Of a stretch of 64,000 nucleotides of DNA, positions 16,811 to 24,681 are shown in pieces (the stretch's first letter is position 1; each line of letters starts with the position of its first letter). Origin of the DNA: an uncultured Acetatifactor sp. (GTDB taxonomy: Bacteria > Bacillota > Clostridia > Lachnospirales > Lachnospiraceae); contig CAJUFB010000005.1 of the NCBI GenBank assembly GCA_910585805.1, positions 40,903 to 104,902 of the forward strand. Reading direction: 5' to 3'. The notes under the pieces were generated by a model. That model worked only from the letters and a program-made list of their open reading frames with translations. It made no database searches and was not told the DNA's origin. Made by a program: the position numbers and the translations under genes.

Positions 16811-18151
16811 CTATTGAATGCCTTCACTGAGCTTCTTATATTCTGTTGTGTAAAAGAAGATGGAGAGAGCCATGGCGATAGTCCATCCCACAGGCCATGA
16901 GCACCATATCCCCAGAGCGGAATCCGTTACGCCGGAGAGCACAAAGGCCAGGACCACCCGCAGCATCAGGTCCAGGAAGGTAGCGGCCATAAATTTCCCC
17001 ATTGCGCTTGCGCCCCGGAGGATGCCGTCCGCCACCAGCTTTGAGGATACCACAAAGTAGAACGGGGACAATACCCACAGAAACTGCTGTCCGGTCAGCA
17101 TGGCAGCTTCAGAGTCCTGCTTCAGAAACAGCAATAACAGATACCTGCCGCAGAAAATGTAGAGGAGGCAGAACGGAATGCACAGACACCACACCATTTT
17201 CAAACCGGCCCGGAAGCATTCACGGATACGTCCGAACCGGCCTGCGCCCAGGTTCTGCGCCGAAAAGTTGGAGATACCGTTGCCGATGGTAGTGAAGGAT
17301 GTAATGACCAGGTTGTTCAGCTTTACCGCTGCGGAGTAACCGGCCATGACGGAAGCTCCGAAGCCATTGATCACGCTCTGGATCAGGATATTTCCCACCG
17401 ATACGAAGCTTTGCTGCAGGATGCTGGGAATGGCGATCACCAGGATTTTCTTCAATAATTCCCGGTCAAACAGCGCCGCCTTTTCTTCTGACCGGATCTT
17501 CCGCAGTCTCTTCCATACTGCCAGTACAGCCAGAATGCAGCTGACGCCCTGACAGAGGAAGGTAGCCCAGGCAACGCCTGCCACGCCCATGCCGAAAGAC
17601 TTGACAAACAGGATATCCACGGCGATATTTGAGGTGGATGACGCGGCCAGGAAATAAAAGGGTGTCCTGGAGTCGCCCAGCGCGGAGAAAATTCCGGTGG
17701 CAATATTGTAAAAGAACACAAAGGGAAGTCCCCATATATAGATATCCAGATACAGTCCGGAATCGGCGAACACTTCCTCAGGTGTACGGATGAGCCGCAG
17801 CAGCGGGTCACAGCCCAGGATGCCTGCAAACATCAGCAGGGCGCAGAGGGCGGCGCTGAAGATACAGGCCGTGGTGACGGCAGTTTTCAGCGCGCCGTAC
17901 TTTTTTGCTCCGAAGAGCTGGGAGACGATGACGGAGCATCCCATATTGCAGCCAAACGCAAAGGCGATAAAGATCAATGTGATCTCGTAACTGTTTCCCA
18001 CAGCCGCCAGCGCGTTCTCTCCGATGAATTTTCCGGCTACCAGGCTGTCCGCTATATTGTAGAGCTGTTGGAATACAATGCTGCCAAACAGGGGAAGACA
18101 GAACTGCCAAAGCACTTTCTCCGGTTTCCCTACAGTCAGATCTTTGTTCAT
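16811..18151 (-). CDS. MATE family multidrug/solute efflux protein
   Basis: A 446-residue inner-membrane antiporter of the MATE (NorM/DinF-like) superfamily with about 12 helices. The start chosen is MNKDLTVGKPEKVLWQFCLPL, with GAAAGGA upstream; the longer frame adds nine residues. Family marks are the N-terminal GKPEKVLWQFCLPLFG, LYNIADSLVAGKFIGENALAAVG, FGCNMGCSVIVSQLFGAKKYG and the second-half NFSAQNLGAGRFGRIRE. It would export cationic compounds with Na+ or H+ in. It is divergent from the LysR-type gene at 18267, with a short shared promoter region; this arrangement commonly means the regulator controls it. Confidence 0.92.
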   Translation of the reverse strand: MNKDLTVGKPEKVLWQFCLPLFGSIVFQQLYNIADSLVAGKFIGENALAAVGNSYEITLIFIAFAFGCNMGCSVIVSQLFGAKKYGALKTAVTTACIFSAALCALLMFAGILGCDPLLRLIRTPEEVFADSGLYLDIYIWGLPFVFFYNIATGIFSALGDSRTPFYFLAASSTSNIAVDILFVKSFGMGVAGVAWATFLCQGVSCILAVLAVWKRLRKIRSEEKAALFDRELLKKILVIAIPSILQQSFVSVGNILIQSVINGFGASVMAGYSAAVKLNNLVITSFTTIGNGISNFSAQNLGAGRFGRIRECFRAGLKMVWCLCIPFCLLYIFCGRYLLLLFLKQDSEAAMLTGQQFLWVLSPFYFVVSSKLVADGILRGASAMGKFMAATFLDLMLRVVLAFVLSGVTDSALGIWCSWPVGWTIAMALSIFFYTTEYKKLSEGIQ

Positions 18152-18182
18152 ATTTTTTGCGTCCTTTCTTGAAAACATTTCC

Positions 18183-18210
18183 TTGCATCTTTCTGAATGT
18201 ATATTATAAT
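18183..18210 (+). promoter_or_regulatory. probable promoter of the LysR-type gene
   Basis: TTGCAT (18183-18188), 16-bp spacer, TATAAT (18205-18210). The -10 lies in the palindromic GTATATTATAATAC, a suitable site for a LysR-type protein, in the 115-bp gap shared with the divergent MATE gene. Confidence 0.55.
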
Positions 18211-18266
18211 ACTTTTTGTGAGATATGAAAAATACATATAATATATCGGAGAAATATCAAAAAGAT

Positions 18267-19181
18267 ATGGATATTAATTTTGAGTACTACAAGATATTTT
18301 ATTATGTGGCGAAATACAGGAATATCACAAAGGCTGCCACGGCCCTGGGGAGCAATCAGCCCAATGTGACACGCATTATGAAACTGCTGGAGGCGCAGCT
18401 GAACTGCAGGCTTTTTGTGCGGGAAGCCAGGGGGATCAGCCTGACGGAGGAGGGGGAGCTGCTCTATTCCCATGTGGAGGTGGCATACAGGCATCTGCTG
18501 AATGCCCAGGAAGAAATCGGCAGGCCTGATTCGCCGGGCCGGGGCACGGTGGAGATCGGAGTTACCGACACGGCGCTTCATCTGTTCCTGTTAAGCGCCC
18601 TGCATGATTTTAAGAGGGAATTTCCTGCGATCAGGATCAAGATCCATAACCACACCACCCTGGAAATCGTAAAGCAGCTTGTGAGCGGTAAACTGGATTT
18701 TGCGGTGATCACGACGCCCTTTGATATTCCAAAGACGTTTTCCTGTGAAAAAGTGCTCGATTTCAAGGAGATACTGGCAGGCGGAGTACAGTATCAGAGT
18801 CTGTGCGGAATGCCGATGGAGCTGGAGGAACTGAAGGATTGCTCCTGGGTAGGGCTGGGCAGGGGAAGCGCCACCTATGAGTTATACCGGAATTTTTTCC
18901 TGGAACATAAGCTGGATATGGAACTGGACATGGAGGTGACCACCTCTGACCTGATGCTGCCTTTGCTTGAGAGCAACCTGGGGATAGGATTTGTACCGGA
19001 GACGTTGGCGTACCCTCTGCTGGAGAAAAAGACACTGGTTCAGATCCCCGTAAAATGCGCCATCCCCAGGCGTTCCATACAGATCGTCTCGGACAGGGGA
19101 CGCGGCAAAAGCCTGGCGGCGGATACCTTCTATAAATATCTGGAGGCCAGGCGCAAGGCCGATACAGGATATGAAAGCTGA
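18267..19181 (+). CDS. LysR-family transcriptional regulator
   Basis: A 304-residue regulator: winged helix-turn-helix (YKIFYYVAKYRNITKAATALGSNQPNVTRIMKLLEAQL) and a two-lobed effector domain from about residue 95 (GTVEIGVTDTALHLFLLSAL). The start MDINFEYYKIFYYVA matches the usual family start; an upstream ATG at 18225 adds 14 unlike residues, and neither has an ideal ribosome site. It is divergent from the MATE gene, which is its likely target by the usual LysR arrangement. The effector is unknown. Confidence 0.9.
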   Translation: MDINFEYYKIFYYVAKYRNITKAATALGSNQPNVTRIMKLLEAQLNCRLFVREARGISLTEEGELLYSHVEVAYRHLLNAQEEIGRPDSPGRGTVEIGVTDTALHLFLLSALHDFKREFPAIRIKIHNHTTLEIVKQLVSGKLDFAVITTPFDIPKTFSCEKVLDFKEILAGGVQYQSLCGMPMELEELKDCSWVGLGRGSATYELYRNFFLEHKLDMELDMEVTTSDLMLPLLESNLGIGFVPETLAYPLLEKKTLVQIPVKCAIPRRSIQIVSDRGRGKSLAADTFYKYLEARRKADTGYES

Positions 19182-19194
19182 AGACGTAGGATAA

Positions 19195-19267
19195 ATACCA
19201 TATATGTTGCGGTTTATATATAAGTGAAATACAATATATTGACATTTCCCCCATACCTGTCTATAAT
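19195..19267 (+). promoter_or_regulatory. nrdD promoter with possible NrdR-type boxes
   Basis: TTGACA (19239-19244), a 17-bp spacer and TATAAT (19262-19267) form a consensus promoter. Two similar AT-rich 16-mers, ATACCATATATGTTGC (19195-19210) and ATACAATATATTGACA (19229-19244), lie upstream, the second covering the -35. They resemble the paired boxes bound by NrdR, but their 34-bp spacing is slightly longer than usual. The promoter is firm; the NrdR reading is tentative. About 190 nt of leader follow in which I see no known RNA element. Confidence 0.75.
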
Positions 19268-19462
19268 ATGGACAGTAAGCATTCCTGGAAGAGATTTCTG
19301 GTTTTACCGGTTTCCGGCCCTGGACCATTTGTTTTGAAATTGCTGTTGGAATCGCCTGGTTGGGAAGAGCCGATAAGGATCGGACCGCCCGGTTTCAGGG
19401 AATCGGCCGGGAGATCGTCACAGGAGAACATCGTATTACAACTGTAAAAAGGAGATGGAAAT

Positions 19463-21634
19463 ATGAAGGTGATCAAGAGGAATGGGGAAGAGGTGCAGTT
19501 TGACTCGGGCAAGATCGTAAATGCCGTCAATGCCGCGAATATGGGGACAGAGCCGATTCACAGACTGAATGAATATCAGGTCCAGGCGATTGCGGATACT
19601 GTGGAGGGTAAAATCCAGGAGATGACCCACATCGCCCATGTGGAAGACATACAGGATATGGTGGAGACCGGCATCATGGAGATGCGGGGTTATGAAGTTG
19701 CCCAGAAATATGTGCGGTACCGCTATAAGCGGGAGTTGACCCGCAAGTCCAACACCACGGACAACGGAATCCTTGCTCTGATTGAGCATCTGAACGAAAC
19801 TGTCAATCAGGAGAATTCCAATAAAAATCCGGTGATCAATTCCACACAGCGGGATTATATGGCAGGAGAGGTGAGCAAGGACCTGACCATGCGTGTGCTG
19901 CTTCCGGAGGAAATCGTGAAAGCGCATGAGGATGGTATCATCCATTTCCATGATTCGGATTATTATGCACAGAAAGAGCATAACTGCGACCTGATCAATC
20001 TGGAGGACATGCTTCAGAACGGAACGGTAATCAGTGAGACAATGATTGAAAAACCGCACAGCTTCTTTACTGCCTGCAATGTGACCACGCAGATTGTGGC
20101 CCAGGTGGCCAGCAATCAGTACGGCGGGCAGACATTTACCCTGTCCCATCTGGCGCCTTTTGTGGATATCAGCAGGCAGAAGATACGCAGCACGGTTGTG
20201 GAGGAGAGGACAGTCTGCGGAGATTCCCTGGACCCGGAAATCGTGGAAAAAATCGTGGATAGCCGCCTGAAAAGCGAGATCAGGAGCGGAATCCAGACCA
20301 TACAGTATCAGTTGATTACCCTTATGACCTGTAACGGGCAGGCACCTTTCGTGACCATGTTCATGTATCTGGATGAGGTGCCGGATGGGCGGGTGAGAGA
20401 GGACCTTGCCATGCTGATAGAGGAAGTTCTCCATCAGCGGATGCAGGGCGTGAAAAACGAAAAGGGAATCTGGATTACGCCTGCATTTCCAAAACTGGTG
20501 TATGTGCTGGACGAAGACAATATCAGCGAAAACGCAAAGTACTGGTATCTGACAGAACTTGCTGCGAAATGTACGGCAAAACGCCTGGTGCCGGACTATA
20601 TTTCGGCGAAAGTCATGCGTTCCCTGAAGAAGGGGGATGTCTATCCCTGCATGGGCTGCCGTTCTTTTCCCACAGTGGAGGACAACCAGCGCAATCCGGA
20701 CGGTTCACGGAAGTATTACGGAAGATTCAACCAGGGTGTGGTCACCATCAATCTGGTGGATGTGGCATGCTCTTCCAAGGGAGATATGGAGCAGTTCTGG
20801 AAGATATATGAAGAGCGGCTGGAGCTGTGCCACCGGGCGCTGCGCTGCCGCCATGAGCGCCTGTTGGGGACAAAATCCGATGTGGCCCCTATTTTATGGC
20901 AGCACGGTGCCCTGGCCAGACTTAAAAAAGGGGAAAAGATTGACAGCCTGTTATATAACGGATATTCCACCATTTCCCTGGGGTATGCAGGACTCTGTGA
21001 GATGTGCGTGCGCATGCTGGGAAAGACTCACACTTCTCAGGAGGGCAGGGAGTTTGCCCTGAAGGTCATGCAGAAGATGAATGATAAATGCCTGGAATGG
21101 AAAGAGGCGGAGCACATCAGCTATTCCGTTTACGGAACGCCGATGGAATCCACCACCTACAAGTTTGCCAAGTGCCTTCAGAAAAGGTTTGGCATCATTC
21201 CCGGCGTGACGGACAAGAATTATATTACAAACAGCTACCATGTCCATGTGACGGAGCCCATTGACGCTTTCAGCAAGCTGAAATTTGAGGCGGATTTCCA
21301 ACGGCTTTCCCCCGGCGGTGCCATCAGCTATGTGGAGGTTCCGAATCTCCAGGGGAATACGGAAGCTGTCCTGGCGGTGATGAAATTTATTTATGACAAT
21401 ATCGTCTATGCGGAACTGAACACCAAGAGTGACTACTGCGGACACTGCGGTTATGATGGGGAAATACGTATCGTATCGGACGAGGACGGGAAACTGGTGT
21501 GGGAATGTCCAAACTGCGGCTCAAGGGAGCAGGAGGAACTGTTTGTGGCGAGGCGTACCTGCGGGTATATCGGAACCCAGTTCTGGAACCAGGGGAGGAC
21601 TCAGGAGATCAGGGACAGGGTGCTGCATCTGTGA
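19463..21634 (+). CDS. nrdD: anaerobic (class III) ribonucleoside-triphosphate reductase
   Basis: A 723-residue glycyl-radical enzyme that reduces ribonucleoside triphosphates to deoxy forms without oxygen. It has an N-terminal ATP-cone (MKVIKRNGEEVQFDSGKIVNAV), the large barrel with active-site Cys residues (CNVTTQIV; MGCRSFP), a C-terminal zinc site of two CxxC pairs (CGHCG, CPNCG) and the radical motif RRTCGY with G701. Length is usual. The ribosome site is AAAAAGGAGATGGAAAT. The activating enzyme NrdG, usually next to nrdD, is not coded downstream: a terminator follows directly. Dependence on an NrdG elsewhere is implied. Confidence 0.96.
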   Translation: MKVIKRNGEEVQFDSGKIVNAVNAANMGTEPIHRLNEYQVQAIADTVEGKIQEMTHIAHVEDIQDMVETGIMEMRGYEVAQKYVRYRYKRELTRKSNTTDNGILALIEHLNETVNQENSNKNPVINSTQRDYMAGEVSKDLTMRVLLPEEIVKAHEDGIIHFHDSDYYAQKEHNCDLINLEDMLQNGTVISETMIEKPHSFFTACNVTTQIVAQVASNQYGGQTFTLSHLAPFVDISRQKIRSTVVEERTVCGDSLDPEIVEKIVDSRLKSEIRSGIQTIQYQLITLMTCNGQAPFVTMFMYLDEVPDGRVREDLAMLIEEVLHQRMQGVKNEKGIWITPAFPKLVYVLDEDNISENAKYWYLTELAAKCTAKRLVPDYISAKVMRSLKKGDVYPCMGCRSFPTVEDNQRNPDGSRKYYGRFNQGVVTINLVDVACSSKGDMEQFWKIYEERLELCHRALRCRHERLLGTKSDVAPILWQHGALARLKKGEKIDSLLYNGYSTISLGYAGLCEMCVRMLGKTHTSQEGREFALKVMQKMNDKCLEWKEAEHISYSVYGTPMESTTYKFAKCLQKRFGIIPGVTDKNYITNSYHVHVTEPIDAFSKLKFEADFQRLSPGGAISYVEVPNLQGNTEAVLAVMKFIYDNIVYAELNTKSDYCGHCGYDGEIRIVSDEDGKLVWECPNCGSREQEELFVARRTCGYIGTQFWNQGRTQEIRDRVLHL

Positions 21635-21722
21635 AAATGTCCGCTTCTGGGGAAGACGGAAGTATATTTCCCGATTCGGAAGAAAGATTCAAAGCAGAAA
21701 TATACATGTTAGAAATTCAGGA

Positions 21723-21755
21723 GGCTGTTGGGAAATTTCTCAACAGCCCTTTTGA
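21723..21755 (+). terminator. intrinsic terminator after nrdD
   Basis: GGCTGTTG (21723-21730) pairs with CAACAGCC (21741-21748), followed by CTTTTGA. It lies 90 bp after the nrdD stop. Confidence 0.7.
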
Positions 21756-21966
21756 CATTGGGGGGCAAGGTATTGTACAACTAGAGAACTATGAGGGAGG
21801 GACAGCGGAAAATAAAGTCCAAGGTAATCTTTGTGAAAAAGTGCCCGGCATCTCTGTGGTAGACTGGGATGTGGACTTTGAAGTTACAGGACTTTTACAG
21901 TAAACTACAACAAGTATAACAGGCTGAATAAAAACTGTTCCGTTGTGTAACGGGGCAGTTTTTGTA
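21756..21966 (+). terminator. gene-free stretch ending in a second terminator-like hairpin
   Basis: AAAACTG..CCGTT (21931-21945) pairs with AACGG..CAGTTTTT (21949-21963). The bases before it (21756-21903) form an open frame ending GISVVDWDVDFEVTGLLQ without a start or ribosome site; I do not recognise it and regard it as a possible gene remnant. Confidence 0.55.
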
Positions 21967-22018
21967 TCATGGGCACGACAGAGAGAAGGGGGCACCGGAG
22001 AGTTACGTTTTCAATGTC

Positions 22019-22048
22019 TTGACGCATTTTAAAGCCAGGCATTATAAT
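22019..22048 (+). promoter_or_regulatory. promoter of the LytTR regulator operon
   Basis: TTGACG (22019-22024), an 18-bp spacer and TATAAT (22043-22048). The family-2 repeat lies between this promoter and the gene, so the transcript leader would contain the repeat's hairpin. Confidence 0.7.
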
Positions 22049-22092
22049 GGTAACATGACCGTTGGAGCAGGGGAATAAGAAATGGGAACAGC

Positions 22093-22199
22093 CTTATACT
22101 GCATAACGCCAGAATTTACCGTACTGCACTGGTTAAACGCATATGGCTGGCGTTATGCAGTCGGGTTACTCGGAAATTATAACTGTTAAGCAGTATAAG
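22093..22199. repeat. MITE-like repeat, family 2, copy A
   Basis: A 107-bp element with terminal inverted repeats CTTATACTGCATAAC / GTTAAGCAGTATAAG and an inner stem ACTGCATAACGCCAG / CTGGCGTTATGCAGT. A near-identical copy in the opposite orientation lies at 55382-55491. No coding capacity. It sits immediately before the LytTR-type regulator gene. Confidence 0.8.
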
Positions 22200-22247
22200 T
22201 TGAGGCTATTGACTCGAGGTTCCCTGATATGGCCAGGAGGTACGATA

Positions 22248-22949
22248 ATGAATATAGCAATCTGCGATGACGAAGATATTTTCCGGAAGCATTTTCGGGA
22301 ACTGCTTCTAAAGGAGAGTTTTGTACAGAATACAGATATTCAAGTGTGGGAATGTGCCAGCGGGGAGGAGCTTCTGGCGGCTTGTTCAGAGGCTGGCTTT
22401 CATGCGGATGTCATTTTTCTGGATATCCGTATGAAGGGAATGGACGGTATGGAGACGGCCAGGATTCTGAGGAGTCGGGGAGAGAAATGCCTGCTCGTCT
22501 TTTTGACCAGTCTGTCGGAATATGCAGCGAAAGGTTATGAGGTTAAGGCTTTCAGATATCTGATGAAGGAAGATGCGGACAGAGAATTGGGGCAGATGAT
22601 GAAGGAGTGTGTTCGGGAACTGGAAGGGGAAGCCTGGTTTGCTTTTTCCCGGGGGCATTGTCATTACAGTGTTCCAAGAGCGGATATTCTCTATTTTGAG
22701 AGCAGGAAGCGCCAGGTTTATCTATATACCGAGGTTCGGGAATATTCCTTTTATGAGAAGCTGGATGCGGTGGAAGCGCTGCTTGCCGGGAAGGGTTTTC
22801 TGCGCTGTCACAGAAGCTTCCTGGTACAGGAACGGTATGTGAGGGGTTGGAAGGATAATGCGCTGTGGCTGGAGAACGGCAGGGAACTGCCCATAAGCCG
22901 TGCTTATGAAAAGGAAGTGAATCGCAGGCTGATGCTGCGGAAGGGATAA
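22248..22949 (+). CDS. LytTR-family response regulator
   Basis: A 233-residue regulator: receiver (CDDEDIF acidic pocket, D59 in VIFLDIRMKG, Ser/Thr in FLTSLSEYA, then the unusual LMKED where a KP is common) and a C-terminal LytTR DNA-binding domain (YSVPRADILYFESRKRQVYLYT ... FLRCHRSFLV). The start MNIAICDDEDIF has AGGAGG 7 nt upstream; an upstream ATG inside the repeat is not the start. The next gene codes its GHKL sensor. LytTR proteins of this AgrA/VirR type bind pairs of 9-bp direct repeats; such a pair lies before the ABC exporter genes at 24467, a likely target. Confidence 0.92.
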   Translation: MNIAICDDEDIFRKHFRELLLKESFVQNTDIQVWECASGEELLAACSEAGFHADVIFLDIRMKGMDGMETARILRSRGEKCLLVFLTSLSEYAAKGYEVKAFRYLMKEDADRELGQMMKECVRELEGEAWFAFSRGHCHYSVPRADILYFESRKRQVYLYTEVREYSFYEKLDAVEALLAGKGFLRCHRSFLVQERYVRGWKDNALWLENGRELPISRAYEKEVNRRLMLRKG

Positions 22950-23089
22950 CGGGAGGAGCGAACTCAGGCGGGAAAGAAGCCCGGTGGGAAAATACGGTAG
23001 AGAATTTCAATGGAAGAGGCAATTTCCAATGAAAGAGGCAAGTCTGACAAAAAATGTTCAGCGGAACAGGCAGATTGCAGGGGAGATAT

Positions 23090-24409
23090 ATGAAGAGTGA
23101 GATGATAAACGTAATAATGATGATTATAAATCTGCCTGCAGTATATATACTGTGCCTGGCCGGGGCAGGCAGGTCAGGGAAAGGACTGGAGGAAGGCGGC
23201 TGTTCATACAGAAAGACATTTGTCTGGAAATCCGCATGGCTGTTGGAATTTGCGGTATACGGAGCAGGGATGACGCATCTGACAGATTTGATCATACAGG
23301 GGATTGCAGGGCCGGGAAACAGTAGCCGGGCTCTGTTTGCAGTCAGGATAATACTGGCGGAGAGCATGCTGCTTCTCTTTCCGTTATGGAAAATTCTGTA
23401 TTCTGATTGTAGAAGAGGCAGAAATGATAGTGAACAGAATTGTGAAATCTGTCGGAACGGGAAAGACATGGAGCCGGCGGTTTGCGGCGGGGGCCTTGGA
23501 ACCGGGTTAAAACCGGAATGTATACTGAGCATGTTTCTGCTTCTGGGAATGACACTGCAGACCTGGAGGGAAAGGGAACCGGTGAGGGCATTTTGGCTTC
23601 AGACAGGATACCTGATGTTATTCGCGGTGTTTGAATATCTGAATGAGAGACAAGGCAGGCGTGAAGGTCCGGGCAGTGGGGGAATACACTGTTACGCTGG
23701 CGGAAAATACGTTTCGAAAAGCAGGCATGAACATGAGATTACAAACTACCGCTGCGGGCAGGAAGCTGCCATGGAGGGGCTGCAGCACAGAAGGCAGGAA
23801 GAGTATCTGAAAAATGTGGAACAGCAATACCAACGCACCCGGGAACTGTGGCATGATTTGAAGAATCATATCAAAATATTGGAGATTCTGGCCGGGGAAG
23901 AACGTTTTGAGGAACTGACGGATTATCTGGACAGCTTTCAGCGTGACGTGGAGAGACGGATGATTCCTACGAAAACCGGATGCGCCGTGGTGGATGCCCT
24001 GTTGGGGGACAAGCTTTACCAGGCAGGAAAACAGGGGACGAAAATGAGTCTTCAGTTGTGTAATCTGTCGGAAATGCGGCTTCAGGCGGTAGATTTGTGC
24101 GTGATACTGGGGAATCTGCTGGACAATGCCATTGAAGCCTGTGCCAGGATACCGGAAGAGGGATGCATCAGGCTGCGGCTGAGGCAGGAGGAAGACTTTT
24201 ACTATTTAAGAGTAGTCAACACCGCCGGAGAACCGGTGAAAAAAGGACAAGGGTATATCTCGGGGAAAAGAAACAGGGACAATGGTGTGGGACACGGGCT
24301 TGGCCTGCGGAGCGCGGAGCGGCTGGCCCATCAGTACGGAGGTTCTCTGATAACCGATTACAGTGACGGAGAGTTTACCGTGGTGGTCCGGCTGCGGGCA
24401 TTGCAGTAG
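23090..24409 (+). CDS. GHKL sensor histidine kinase (AgrC/VirS-like)
   Basis: A 439-residue kinase. Start MKSEMINVIMMIINLP with GGGGAG upstream. The N-terminal ~200 residues hold about five membrane helices broken by an unusual hydrophilic, Cys/Gly-rich segment (RRGRNDSEQNCEICRNGKDM). The kinase core has H255 (RELWHDLKNHI), and the GHKL ATPase has LGNLLDNAIEAC and GHGLGLRS. These two boxes mark the peptide-quorum sensor group (AgrC-like). It should phosphorylate the LytTR regulator coded just upstream. The ligand is unknown; no peptide precursor gene is evident in the locus. Confidence 0.9.
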   Translation: MKSEMINVIMMIINLPAVYILCLAGAGRSGKGLEEGGCSYRKTFVWKSAWLLEFAVYGAGMTHLTDLIIQGIAGPGNSSRALFAVRIILAESMLLLFPLWKILYSDCRRGRNDSEQNCEICRNGKDMEPAVCGGGLGTGLKPECILSMFLLLGMTLQTWREREPVRAFWLQTGYLMLFAVFEYLNERQGRREGPGSGGIHCYAGGKYVSKSRHEHEITNYRCGQEAAMEGLQHRRQEEYLKNVEQQYQRTRELWHDLKNHIKILEILAGEERFEELTDYLDSFQRDVERRMIPTKTGCAVVDALLGDKLYQAGKQGTKMSLQLCNLSEMRLQAVDLCVILGNLLDNAIEACARIPEEGCIRLRLRQEEDFYYLRVVNTAGEPVKKGQGYISGKRNRDNGVGHGLGLRSAERLAHQYGGSLITDYSDGEFTVVVRLRALQ

Positions 24410-24466
24410 TATGGAAGGGCTGCGGAATTGGGGCAATGCGTTCGTTACACCATTCTCCGCAAAAAG

Positions 24467-24526
24467 TGACAGAAACTCCGTAAAAAATGACAGAAATGTT
24501 CCGGAACAGAGTGAGCGTGTTATGAT
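24467..24526 (+). promoter_or_regulatory. LytTR-type operator and promoter before the ABC exporter genes
   Basis: TGACAGAAA occurs at 24467-24475 and again at 24488-24496, exactly 21 bp apart, with wider similarity (AAAAAGTGACAGAAAC / AAAAAATGACAGAAAT). Two 9-bp repeats on one DNA face are the known target form for AgrA-type LytTR regulators. A TATGAT with TG extension (24519-24526) and only a weak -35 lies just downstream, as expected of an activator-dependent promoter. The leader to 24682 is about 150 nt. Confidence 0.6.
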
Positions 24527-24681
24527 AGAGACAACAAAAACAGTATGTATTATGTTTCTGCTGCCGGGGTCTGCTGTCGGACTGATGTGCGAAGAAACGG
24601 AGAACTGTATGCGGATGGGCGTACTGGAACCGGAGAATCCGATACAGGCGGATACATGCGGAACAGGGTAGGGGAAATACC

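Noticed and set aside
21706..21903. 65-residue frame after nrdD
   Set aside because: Its first half is the terminator hairpin; no ribosome site and no recognisable protein.
22185..22200. AgrA-like box (ACAGTTA) inside repeat family 2
   Set aside because: Only one box per copy, without the second phased repeat that LytTR binding needs.
24522..24671. 49-residue frame that could be a signal peptide precursor before the ABC exporters
   Set aside because: Its ATG overlaps the predicted -10 box and lies before the expected transcript start; no ribosome site for it or for the internal ATG at 24552.
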